IMG/VR virus record: IMGVR_UViG_3300035181_000471
Location: 157,218-221,217 of that record
DNA from: a virus
Length of the DNA: 64,000 nucleotides
Reading direction: 5' to 3' (one strand)
The notes beneath the pieces were generated by a model that made no database searches, was not told the origin of the DNA, and worked only from the letters and a program-made list of their open reading frames with translations. Of this stretch, positions 26,801 through 37,000 are shown in pieces. Numbering within the stretch: position 1 is the first letter of the stretch; the number at the start of each line of letters is the position of its first letter. The translations under genes were made by a program, and so were the position numbers.

Positions 26801-27078
26801 AGAATGACAGACTCTCTTGGGAACTCAATGGTGGCTCCGCGATTATCGCCTCTGCCCTCAGTGGCCCAGGAAGCCATCTGGAGGGGATCTAGAACCCCAT
26901 TAATATAGTGCTTTCCATCGAAGCTAAAACCAGTTAACCCTAGAGTTGGGTTGAAAAACGCATCGTTGTCTTCTACACGGATTACACAGGAAGCCGTGGC
27001 TCCGCTTCCAAACATCTGCTGTAGTCCCGTGGAGTCCAGGGACGAAGAAGAAATCAAGGGTGGAAAAGTGTTAACCAT
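23830..27078 (-). CDS. Tail fibre / receptor-binding protein with glycosidase-like domain
   Basis: A 1082-residue protein on the opposite strand to all its neighbours. The N-terminus is a beta-rich attachment region; residues about 140-210 carry the 'GSWPEDGVKIGDSITFSG' module shared with sheath and baseplate proteins. A Thr/Gly/Ser-rich beta shaft follows. The last 330 residues look like an (alpha/alpha)6 six-hairpin glycosidase: 'CYAYDQAVALIASLAY', 'GAHAWCCYALLLYAHL', 'AWFSTEHNIDCYFALQACG', 'DLNTWGAMFLLA'. It is probably a surface-polysaccharide depolymerase or lectin-like fibre. Start ATG has TAGGAG upstream. Leucine codons are mixed (TTA, TTG, CTT, CTA), unlike the CTA-biased genes around it, suggesting acquisition by transfer. 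Confidence 0.75.
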   Translation of the reverse strand: MVNTFPPLISSSSLDSTGLQQMFGSGATASCVIRVEDNDAFFNPTLGLTGFSFDGKHYINGVLDPLQMASWATEGRGDNRGATIEFPRESVILTSATSLTIFDQSTNPFTVWMSFIQGDMNALLDNFSPTRVLDTGNLTFDASTKTIIRSLGSWPEDGVKIGDSITFSGFVGNNLTVTVAGYMTGDTSLTGIIVNEAIVDANEFGTTTIYPHSRLEPKAIQYCSGRVTVSFVPEEGSYIEANVFLHLDFVQDQAYADFSNYYASTDLSDLINWNGFYQERKWILNQTKALNATPGYDISYTHTTPNSFAGRGNWTAPNYTAPFTGSVSFSGSYSDAYTGPIAGSVSGVVVTDYPLYRVLAFDIVANVEYPTLPYYSVLDGSGHWSIANASAGYKVAKLLKFGEGTSQPLSFTNEVISGSGTSFTLTALGGLTSQSPTISTLTRTDWQGTIPLLPTSRTNSFWNSLLTGGGAAPTGWTQPTATGTSTPGASTLGGPGTAYTQTATAQRPYLSQTVTLNANTSYCFSMLVEAVSGGLTAQEVLGGALPSGTITYPVCPANPSGTAAGTLTTGILTTILTIGATSGATTLRCGIGTVAAGTGTIRFSHPQVELGTVRTSFIPTPTGGTASVTDYTLSGATVTLAQSTGTGTLKWTGTGNFVYTLVATTDYTASIDPNYAVELWKKTDIEYYIDTVPALTNQTWSTGNRPWTYLDGDYTAKLVAASGTPGSRAEITRNHGGLVRSYIIPPTDSAYASLSNRCYAYDQAVALIASLAYKVQDPNTPDFLAEWLIKAQDSTSKEWYFSFDATTGLSVDPYYRTGAHAWCCYALLLYAHLMPEGQFATAATTAARAGVDRLLQDKATVGPHQLIKGGRGVYTNDVYANAPIAWFSTEHNIDCYFALQACGHVTGVSSYTTEANSLKTAIVAELWNADAERFYQGFNGTPDTADALDLNTWGAMFLLAAGETAKATAASINALAFRMTVGLVTGFVPYLPDRGYPGVSPYPWSEGTFQYELLARKLGSNSSTIVTINNGILPNRMPDYGWAYSLLPDQVSYVSDWGNVAGTAWAIIANEPSLYSIVLTPL

Positions 27079-27177
27079 AGAGACCGTTACTCCTACTAAA
27101 GTGTTTGAAAGTAGTTCTTCCAGCCAGAAACGAACTTCTGACTTCTTTTTTGAGCGTCTTTATGTTGAGGCTGATGA

Positions 27178-30100
27178 ATGACTAAGAGATATCCCCCTGC
27201 TTCAGTTAGCAGAACACTAGATCCCGCAGGTAGGAGCTTTACTACCGTTGTCGGAAAACATGACCGCAGATTAACTGATGCGGATATTAACCTTATCCAA
27301 GATATCCAGGATTATAAAAACTACAAAAAAGTAGACAATGACATCTTTTCTGGAATGATGGGCTACCAGCCGTTTATCCTCAATCCAACCAAGGAAAACT
27401 CCTTCACGGTGCCCGCCTTCGATGTCATGTTTAACGGTGAAGTGGTTACAATCGGTGGAAACAAGTCCTCGGATTTGAAGTCTAACTTGGTTACTCTCCC
27501 CGCTCCTCGGTCCAGGGGACCTATCAATAACGAAGAAGCTGGCCTATTCATCGTCTACTTAGAACTCTGGTATCGTGGCTTAGACCCCACTACTGGCGAT
27601 GGCTACCAGGTATCCGGCTCCCAGAACTTCATCTACCCTAACGGCTGTATTGAAGCCGATGCATCTCAGCTAATCCCTGACGATGCCATCGACCCATTCC
27701 AGGGGCTAAACACTACCTCTAGAAGCCAGATTCAGTGGGCCATTCGTGTGACCCCAGTGTCTCTATTCTACGACTTCTCCAAGTACCGCTTCGGCCTAGA
27801 CCCAGGCGCTAACTTGGCCTATGAGACTATTTTTGGAAGAGCCTTCCTACCATCTCCGCCAGAGACAAGTTCTCTAACCTATGCATTCAAAAACATGGGA
27901 ACCATCAATGGTGACTATGGCCTATGGAGAGCCGGAGATGGTGAGGTTGTCCCCGCCATTCCAACACTCGATGGTTATACCTACGCAATGCCTATGGCTG
28001 TGGTCTTCCAGAGAAACACTGGTCTATTCGATCAGGCTCTAAACCCATTCGGTTGCGGAGCCAATGTCGCTGACTCTTCTGGCACTCTAGCCACTATTTC
28101 AGGCCGTTACGACAGAAAATTTGCTGATGCCATCTATGACTCTGACATTGTAGACACCAGAATGACTGTATCTCTACAGGGTTATGACTGGGGTAAACTA
28201 CTAAATAATTCCTTCGCAGATCTCGTGGGTGGAGACACCAACCTAAAGATCTCCAGAGGCGAAACCCCAGGTAACCTACCTGTGGCCGTGGCTTCTAGAC
28301 CTTCCTACACCGTTGCAATCAGCCCAACTACGATGGCTAACACCGATAATCAGGGTGTGTTTGACGGCTACATGAACGGTTTCGGAACTGATGACCGTGT
28401 TTACTACACCACCAAGTCTTTCTCTGTCTCCAACAAGGCTGTAGGCATCAACGGGGCTAGATGGGAGAAGGGTGACGCAATCCAGCTAGACCTTTCCGAA
28501 CTAGCCGCTACCACCGCTCCTGTAGTAGCTTATGTACTGACCCAGGCGCTAGTCTTACAGATTGATGGTTCTAATTCCTTTGAGCCTGTCATGCTTCTAA
28601 ACGGACAGATCGAAGTAACCGGAATCGGGTCTAGACAAGTAGTTGTTAAGATTCTACAGGATCTAAAGAACACTCCTTATGACCCAGGTCTCCAGGATTT
28701 ATATGTGACCATCGGAGTTCGCTACGGGGTTCAGGTGGCCGCTACTGGCATCTCTGGATACTCTACAGTAAAGACCCCATTCTCCATCGAGGGCGGCGCT
28801 CTATTCGATTACGAATCCCTAAAGACCCTACCAGTATTCGGCATTTCCGACTTCAGAACAACGAAGAATTTCTCTGCTGGAGACCTACAACTTGTCTCCT
28901 ACAACCCTCAGTATTCCAACAAGGTATTCGGAACTAGAGCAGAAGTTATCGTAGCCGCTGAGGATGGAAGCGAAGATGTCCAACCCACCTATACCCACAC
29001 TACCTACAGTATCCCAAGATTAGGGCTAGCTGGTGTCTACACAGGACTCTATGTAGTGAAAGCTAGGGACCAAGTTTCTGGTAAGAGCTACACGGTCATC
29101 AGCAATGAAATCTTTGATGAAACCATTAGCGTTGTTCTAAACGGATCTATCCCAGCGCACACTAGCGTTGTGTTATCCGTCCTACTAGACAAGACTACGC
29201 AGATGGGTTACAACGCACCCGTCAAGGCTATTACTGGAATCAAGGAAACTGTCATTATCGGAAACATTTCGAACTCAAGCTTTGAAACCGATAATAGAGT
29301 CAAGATCGTATCCAAGAAGATTGTTGGTGGAAACTATGTTATTCTGCTTGCCTCCAACAACTGTGTTCTCTCTGGTATCTCTGGTGATGATAACAACAAA
29401 TTCCTCTTCATTGAACAGGTACAAGAGGGGGAGGGTGGGCCACCAGCTACTTCTTATACTTCTTGGCCTATTGCTTCTGCTAGTTTCACTAATGCATTCG
29501 TCACTTTGACTGTCCCCATCTCTGCCAACGGTTTAAGCATCAACCTAGACAGTAGCAAGTTCTTCCTAGTCGGTGCTATTGCTCCAGCCCTCGATCCTCA
29601 GTCCTCACTAGTCTTCACTTTCGACTACATCCCCTACCAGGGAGAGGGCGAGACTGATAGAGAATACTCCTTCATTCATTCTGATGAGCTAGCTCACATT
29701 ACTACTAACGGAACAGGTGCCGCTCCTATTGTCGGTCTAAAGGATGTCTACCCTTACAATCGTGAACTTCCTATGGCTACCATTCTTCCTTCTCAGCCAA
29801 CTTGGGATGATGCTGAATTGAACAACCAAGCCGTATCTGGTTACTTTGATAGTAATTATGATGCAAAGAAGTTTTCCAATGTTGAACATACTTTTGCCAC
29901 CCCCTTGAAGACAAATGACTTTATTGAACCAGTAGCTAGCTGGAGAAGAAAGAAAATCAAGCTTTCCACCCCATCCGGTCGTGGTTTCGCTAAGGCGTTC
30001 CCTCATGTTGGCTTCGCTATTCGTCCTCCTGCACCAAAAGCAGTCCAGGGAAACCCTGTTCTAGCCACTACCGGAGCCATCTACCTCTATGTAAACAACG

Positions 30101-31008
30101 CTTCTGGTAATGACTCTTACGATGGATTCACACAAACTACACCTAAGAGAACTATTAAGTCTGCTATGGCTGCACTACCTCCAGTGCTTCAGCATCCCTG
30201 CTACATCTTCTTAGTCTCTACCGCAGTCCCCTACAAGATGAAGTCCCTGAAGTCTCAGCTAGGCGCAGCTAAGCTAGGTGACGGTGAGATCACTCCTATT
30301 AATCGCTACTGCTTGGATAGCATCGCCTTCTCCGTCCAGGACGAAGGACGCCTCTATGTTGGGAGAGAACCTAATGCAACCGACTATGCCATCATTGATG
30401 CAACTGATTTCGTAGCATTCGGTGATGGACCAACCTCGGCCTTCGTAGTTGACAACACTAGAGTTGTATTCAACGGAATCAAGTTCGTTGGGTTCAGAGA
30501 TGCTGCCGTATACGGTGTGTCTTCTTCCATCGAATTGGTTGATTGCTGGTTCAACGGTAACTTGGTTTCCGGTTCGTTCTACAACGGATGCAATGTTACA
30601 GCCTCTCGTTGCAAGATCGACCTCCAGCCCTCAGCAACCGGATTCATTGTATCTAACTCAGATCTTCTCGCCTCCAGCACCGCTCTTACCGCTATCTCCC
30701 CCAAGGTTAACGCCTTCTATGTGGTCGAGAGATCTGGCAGCTTGACCCTATCCAACCACAAACCAACGGAAGAGACTAATCTAGCCATTGATGTGTGGAA
30801 TCCTGACACCTCTCAGTTCGTTACTCAGTATGAAACAGTAGTGCTTGGGAAGTTGAGCAGTTCTGTTATCTGTGAGCAAACTTTCGCTTCGAATGGTGCT
30901 GCCAAGTTGCAGTCCAACTCCACCCTAACCAAGCCAGTAACCGTGACCTCATTTACCGGAGGCGTGTCCACTGATTCTAGTGCTGTGGTCACAACAGATG
31001 TTTCTTAA
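27178..31008 (+). CDS. Large fibre/baseplate protein with beta-helix C-terminus
   Basis: A 1276-residue protein. The N-terminal 'YPPASVSRTLDPAGRSFTTV' and 'DADINLIQDIQDYK' resemble the virion-attachment end of large phage fibre or adsorption proteins as I recall them. The middle is beta-rich with jelly-roll-like segments. From about residue 965 it has 'LYVNNASGNDSYDGFTQTTP' and 'KRTIKSAMAALP', the usual entry into a right-handed parallel beta-helix (pectate-lyase-like), followed by regular short strands with Asn/Gly turns. Role inferred: host contact or a baseplate-attached fibre. It starts 100 bases from the start of the divergent fibre gene. Confidence 0.7.
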   Translation: MTKRYPPASVSRTLDPAGRSFTTVVGKHDRRLTDADINLIQDIQDYKNYKKVDNDIFSGMMGYQPFILNPTKENSFTVPAFDVMFNGEVVTIGGNKSSDLKSNLVTLPAPRSRGPINNEEAGLFIVYLELWYRGLDPTTGDGYQVSGSQNFIYPNGCIEADASQLIPDDAIDPFQGLNTTSRSQIQWAIRVTPVSLFYDFSKYRFGLDPGANLAYETIFGRAFLPSPPETSSLTYAFKNMGTINGDYGLWRAGDGEVVPAIPTLDGYTYAMPMAVVFQRNTGLFDQALNPFGCGANVADSSGTLATISGRYDRKFADAIYDSDIVDTRMTVSLQGYDWGKLLNNSFADLVGGDTNLKISRGETPGNLPVAVASRPSYTVAISPTTMANTDNQGVFDGYMNGFGTDDRVYYTTKSFSVSNKAVGINGARWEKGDAIQLDLSELAATTAPVVAYVLTQALVLQIDGSNSFEPVMLLNGQIEVTGIGSRQVVVKILQDLKNTPYDPGLQDLYVTIGVRYGVQVAATGISGYSTVKTPFSIEGGALFDYESLKTLPVFGISDFRTTKNFSAGDLQLVSYNPQYSNKVFGTRAEVIVAAEDGSEDVQPTYTHTTYSIPRLGLAGVYTGLYVVKARDQVSGKSYTVISNEIFDETISVVLNGSIPAHTSVVLSVLLDKTTQMGYNAPVKAITGIKETVIIGNISNSSFETDNRVKIVSKKIVGGNYVILLASNNCVLSGISGDDNNKFLFIEQVQEGEGGPPATSYTSWPIASASFTNAFVTLTVPISANGLSINLDSSKFFLVGAIAPALDPQSSLVFTFDYIPYQGEGETDREYSFIHSDELAHITTNGTGAAPIVGLKDVYPYNRELPMATILPSQPTWDDAELNNQAVSGYFDSNYDAKKFSNVEHTFATPLKTNDFIEPVASWRRKKIKLSTPSGRGFAKAFPHVGFAIRPPAPKAVQGNPVLATTGAIYLYVNNASGNDSYDGFTQTTPKRTIKSAMAALPPVLQHPCYIFLVSTAVPYKMKSLKSQLGAAKLGDGEITPINRYCLDSIAFSVQDEGRLYVGREPNATDYAIIDATDFVAFGDGPTSAFVVDNTRVVFNGIKFVGFRDAAVYGVSSSIELVDCWFNGNLVSGSFYNGCNVTASRCKIDLQPSATGFIVSNSDLLASSTALTAISPKVNAFYVVERSGSLTLSNHKPTEETNLAIDVWNPDTSQFVTQYETVVLGKLSSSVICEQTFASNGAAKLQSNSTLTKPVTVTSFTGGVSTDSSAVVTTDVS

Positions 31009-31046
31009 TTTCTAATTTGCATCCCTTTAGAAGAAGCAGGTAACTA

Positions 31047-34000
31047 ATGGCCTTAACGCTAACCCCCATCATTCTCTCTGAACAAAACAGAGTTTTTCCT
31101 TTAACCTCAGAATCTACAGGGGTTACGATTCGATTAGCCACTGGCAGTTCCGGTGAAATTGGAACTATCAAGGTGGAGGGGTTCGCTCCTCCTATCGCAA
31201 ATCTGGATTGGAGCATCTATCAGAACCCTTCTTGGGTCACTCTAGAGGTAGATTCCTCCGACCCATCCTTGGTCCATCTCCGCTACACCAACGCTACTCC
31301 AAATCCTCAGGGCCTGCACCAATTCTTCGTAAGTGTTAATGATGGAAACTCTATCATTAGGTACCCTATTGCTATTGATGTCAAGAAGCCTTTCTACCTA
31401 TCCGTGTTATCTCCTAGGACTGACACCATTGATCTAAGAGCTTATGACGCCGGAACTGCTGTCACCACTATTAAAGCATACGGTCAGTCTGATAGGGAGA
31501 TTACCTCTGGTGATGTGTGTTTCCTACCTCCTGTCCTTCCTGACGGTTTGGAGTTCCTAACGGGTCTCGGCAATGAGGCAGTAATCCAGGTAGCCCAACC
31601 TTCCGCTTCCGATGCCTCTGGTGGTGTAAAGGTTGTAACTCCTTACTCCCAGGTCATTCAGGTTCAGGCTTACCAGCCTGGATCAATGTATGACATTCCT
31701 AATGATCCTGTCAGAACTTATACAAAGAACATCACCCTCAATGTCAATACCTCGCTACCCGGAACCTTCGGGTCTGCTGTAACTTGCTCTTACGATGACA
31801 CCAACAATTACTTCGTGCTAAAGGCTGTTACTTCCTTTGCGCTAGGCGAACCTAAGGCACTAACCTACGCTTGGTCTGCCACTGGGACCGGAACCGGAGT
31901 AATGACCGGAGCTACCACTGACACAATGCACTTTGCTCCTAATGTTGCCTCGGGAGCCGTCACTTTCCACCTAGATATTAAGGACGCCAATAACGGCAAT
32001 GTGCTTCTACAGCACTACGATATTGGACCCATGAATGTTTGCAACGCTGGATCTGACGGAGCAACCTGGGAGGCTAACAACGCCTTGAAGCTCTGGGCCA
32101 CTGCTCCAGTTGTATCCGGTGCTGCTGGAGAACCTGTGTCTATCACCATCGCTGGTGATCCTGGTGTAGCTAGCGTGGTAGTTTCGTTCTCTGTGTCAGG
32201 AAGTGGAATCACCGCTCCAGGCAACATCACCCTTCTAAACGGTGTACCACAGACCCTCATCCTCAATGTCCCAGGTGGAGCCACCAACAAACAGAAGTGG
32301 ACCCTTACCGCTAATGGAACATCCGGGTCTGCTACTGGGCAAGCTAGGGTTGTTATTGAAAGTGCCGGAACTCCCGCTCTTTTGGTATCCGCCTCTAATT
32401 CTTCTATCGTCCAGGACACCGGGAGCCTAATCAACCCATCCATAATGACTGCCGCTTACCCAACCCTAAGCACGGTTATTCCAGGCGTGGACTTCTATCT
32501 AGTGAACGCTCCTGCTGGGTTGAAGCTAGGGCAGGACGGGGTTATCACTGGTGGATCGCTTTTCAATACAGTAGATGATTCTGCTTTCTCCTTCAAGGTC
32601 ATGGCTGTCAAGCCTGGGTACTCACCTAGCTACTTGAACATGACCCTAGATGTCACTACAAGTGCAACACCTATCGAGTTCAGCAAGTTCTTCTCTTCTG
32701 TCACCAACACCACGGACAATTCCCCATTCACTCTTTCCTGGCGCTACCCTGAGACTACCGCCTCCCTATGGCTTCAGAAGAATGTAGAAGCTCCCGTAGA
32801 GGTTGTTTCCAATGCCTCTGCTACCGTAGTCGGGGACTCACTATTCTCCCTAACCGGAACTAACTTCTACGGAACCGCTTACTCTACACCTTTGGTTGTC
32901 ATCTCCGACACCGCCGCGAATCTGACCAAGCTCCCTTCTGCAAAGACTTCGGCTGTCATCGACATGAATAACAAGATGACAATCAAGTGGAGTCCTGATC
33001 CAATCAATAACCTCTACAATCTCTACAAGGGATGGTCGATCACCTACAAGAAAAATGGTGGGTCTGTTCTAGCTCTACCTAACGCTGACACCATCATCAC
33101 TGGACTAGAGGACGCCACTGGAACTCTCTCTACCAGAGTGTTCTCCTATCAGATGGGTCCAGACAACATCGCTCTATCCATGAAGGCTTTGTCTGCCAAT
33201 CGTGTAGCCATCGGAGATTCCGATGCTTGGAGTCACCTCCTAGACTTCCCACCTGTCCTAACCCCCACCACCTTCACCCTGGACAAGACTACTGCCAAAC
33301 TAGGGGAGCCTGTAACTATCTCTATGGACAGCGGCTACATTGGTGGATCTGCTTGGAGAGTTCGTTACGCAGAGGGTAAGGCTACTGAGTGGCTACCTAC
33401 CTCTTTGAAGACCAGCACTCATGTCTTTACTACTCCTGGACCTCAGACCATCACTATCGAAATCGAGTCTGATTTCTCCGTAGAAAAGCCTCCTGTCTCT
33501 CTACAAAGAACTATGACTCTTTCTCTATTTGTAGAGGATGAGCAGTTCCTAGTCAGCAATGCTAATGCAAGTGTTATAGGTAACATCGGTATAGGTGGAG
33601 CAGAAGGATTTGAAGTCACCGATTCCTCCTCTGGAACCTACAGCAGAGAGCCTTACGAAGTCATCACTAGATCCATTGTTAAGGATGAGCAAACTCAGGA
33701 AGTCAAACTCCTCATCGCCACTTCCAGAAACAACAACGCCTCCTCTGCTCTAGGAACTATGGCTCTCGATGTCTTCCCAATCCAGGGTAGACCTCATATG
33801 AAGAACCTAGTTCTTCCAGCACTAAACCTAAACGGTAACACTGGGCTTGTTTCTTCTGTAAAGATCGTTTCTGAGTCGCTGCCTGACGCCGTAGTCGGAA
33901 AGCCTATGCCTGAAACCCAGCTTCAGGTATCTGGTGGAACTGCACCTTACGACTGGTATTCCAGCAATCTACCTCAGGGTCTAGTCCTCAACACTGACGG

Positions 34001-37000
34001 CACCCTATCTGGAACCCCAATGCTGATGGGTGTTTACACCATTGACTTCTCTGTCAAGGACTCCACTTCTCCTGCATACATCGACAGCAGAACTCTAGTC
34101 TTCTCTGTAAAGAGCGACATCGCAATCAGCGAGGTTTCTGCTCCTACCGCTAAGGTCGGAACTTTCTACTCTCACACCATCGCTTCCTTGGGTGGCCTAG
34201 CCCCATTCTCTTGGAGACTTGCTAACGGTGAGCTACCAATCGGTCTAAGCATCGAACCTTCTTCTGGTAAGATCCTAGGTCTACCCTGCACCTACAATTC
34301 TACTACTGACTTCACAAAGAACTTCCTCTTCACTCCTGAAGTTACTGACTCCATTGGAGCAAAGGCATCCAAGCAACTCTATATGTCTCTAGCCCCTGCC
34401 GATCTAACACTAGGTAGCATGGATCAGTCGATCATCTACAAGGATGAGGATGCCAAGTTTGCCATCCCTGTTTACGGTGGACAATCCCCTTACCATCTCG
34501 CTTCCTTCACCTCTGATGGAACAATTGGTAGTGATCTGACCCTCAAGACTCCTGAAGTCATTAACGCTGTATCCGAACTAACTCCTAGTCTCCTAGTGAT
34601 CACCACTGGGGACCAGATCTTCAACCCACAGGGAACTCCTGTAGCTGGTGTCTACCCAACTCCTTACAATGTTTCGTTCTCCGTAGATGTTGCTGGTGGA
34701 GTCCCAGGTTACAGACTTTCTATTGACACTTCCAACCCTAGCTTAAACACTCTACCTAACGCTGATATCATCGGTAATGTGGTAACTGGAACTGTCACCG
34801 CAGATGGTCACTACACTGTGAACATCAAGGTTGTGGATTCTGATGGATTCGGAGTCTCTTACTCCAAGGTTATCAGAGTAACCACCAACGACAACAGCAC
34901 TGAAGCCTACTCCACCACTCTTGAGTTTGTAGGTGTAAAGAAGAACGGTTCTAACAACACTGCCACCTGGACCTTCAGAAAACTATCCGCTCTACCCAAC
35001 ATCCTGAAGGATGTCCCCTACAAGAACCTCGCTGACACCGCTGAATTCTATGGTCTAGCCCTCTGGGACAACGATCTAAATCAGCCAGCACAGGCTCTAG
35101 CTCTCCCAATCACCGCTGGTAAGCTAAGCACCTCCGTACAGGGTGGTGCAGAGGGTCAGTATGCCGCTCTAGGTATCTCAGCTTTTACACCTTCTTGGAC
35201 CATCACCACTGAAGGAACTGGCGTATTCAATGTCGCTGGGTCTCTACCAATCGGCTACGGAACCTCTGGAACTGCCTCTGGACCTTACGCATTCTTCCTC
35301 TTTGCAGACAGCACCGCAGGGGCAGGAATCCCAGTCATAAACCAGAAGATCTCCAAGGTCACTGACCCTACCTTCGGAATCCTAAGCGACTACCAGATTG
35401 GAACCATCACCCTCTACTCTGTAACTGGTGACCCTCTCTACTCTAAGTCCATGTTCATCTACTGCTCTGACTCTGGAGACAACACTACTTCTACTCCTGT
35501 AGTCGAGGTCACTTCTACCAGAACTCAAACCATTGAAGGCGACATCTACGATCCTCTCTCTGCCACCTACAATAGCTCTGAGGCTCGTCACTTTGAGTAT
35601 CCACTAACTGCCGCCTCTGGTGCCGCTCCCTATGTCTTCACCGTTAAAGATGGTTCCACCCTACCTGGAGCTTCAATCGGCGTAGCTAACGGGGTTCCTA
35701 CACTAATGGTCCCCAGCACTTCACCAATATACACTGGAACCACCTCAGCCTCTTATGTGGCTTATGTAGCCGCTACAGATAAGAATGGCATTGTGTCTCA
35801 GACAGCCACCATCAATGTCAACTATGTCCCCAAGACCGCCTCTACTAACCCAGTTCAGATTGTGGGTGTCACCTATCTCCAGGACATCGCAGTCACCGAT
35901 CCGACCTTCCGTGGTTATACTGGTGCCGATCTAGGTGTTCTAGACATGATGATGTGGGCTAACCAGGATGTCACTTGGAGCCTACCTCCTTCCGAGAAGG
36001 CAGATCACGAATCTCATGGAATCGTGTTCATCACCAAGCCTGACAACTCCTTCCAGATTGCTGGAACTCCCAATGTTGCTCAGAGATACATTTTCAATGT
36101 CACCGCAACCGCTGTGGGCGCTGGGTCTGATACTCGCGTGGTCTACCTAGACATCGTTGATCCTATCGTCACTATCCAAGGACCAACCTCTCCTCTAACC
36201 CTAAACGCCAAGTATAACTATGCCACCAACCACTCTGTAATGAAGGTGAGCATCGAAGGGTACAAGGTCGGAACTTGCCCTGTGGTTCTAGTCACTAACT
36301 TGGGAACCTTGAACCCCGTTCCAACCAATGTCAACATTACCAGTGACATGGGAATGGGTCATCTCGGAAACCCTGCTTACGCTCAGAAATGGGATGCCTA
36401 CTATGACTTCTCTACCACCGTATCCGGTGCTGGAGTTCTAACCACTACTGGTGGGGTTGCAACCACTCCTTACCCCTTCTCTGCTGCCGCTACAACTCTC
36501 GTGGCAAAGGGAATTGTCCAGCCTGTAGTCCATGTGTCTGAATACGCTACCACCTTCCTACCTGCTCCTCCTCTCACCATCACTGGCGGAACTGCACCTT
36601 ACACCTACACCGTATCCTCCATTTCAAACCCAACTAACTTCACTATCTCAGGTGGGCAGCTTGCCATGCTAATGAATAGCGTATCTCCGACTAACCAGCC
36701 TGGAGCTTGTGATGTCACCTACACCGTAACCGATAGCTCTACTCCTACTCAGACTGTTGTCTCTACCGCAGGAAATGTCAGTGTCATCGTAGATGCTGAA
36801 AGCTACATCTCTGCTGCCTTCCCCACAAAGGAATGGGTCTACACCGCAGGAGCATCCACCTTCCCACTCTATCAGGTCATCCAACCTAAGTTGGGTCACA
36901 AGCCTTATCAGTGGACCATCACTAGCGTTGATTTCTCTGCTATTAGCGGGGGCATGACCGGACTAGTCCACAAGTCTAGCACCAACAGCATTCTATCCAT

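Noticed and set aside
26951-27181. + strand open frame overlapping the fibre gene start, ending in ATGA with the gene at 27178
   Set aside because: Most of it is the antisense of the fibre gene. The last 100 bases read like protein and might be a remnant of an older gene, but there is no start or ribosome site to support a real gene.
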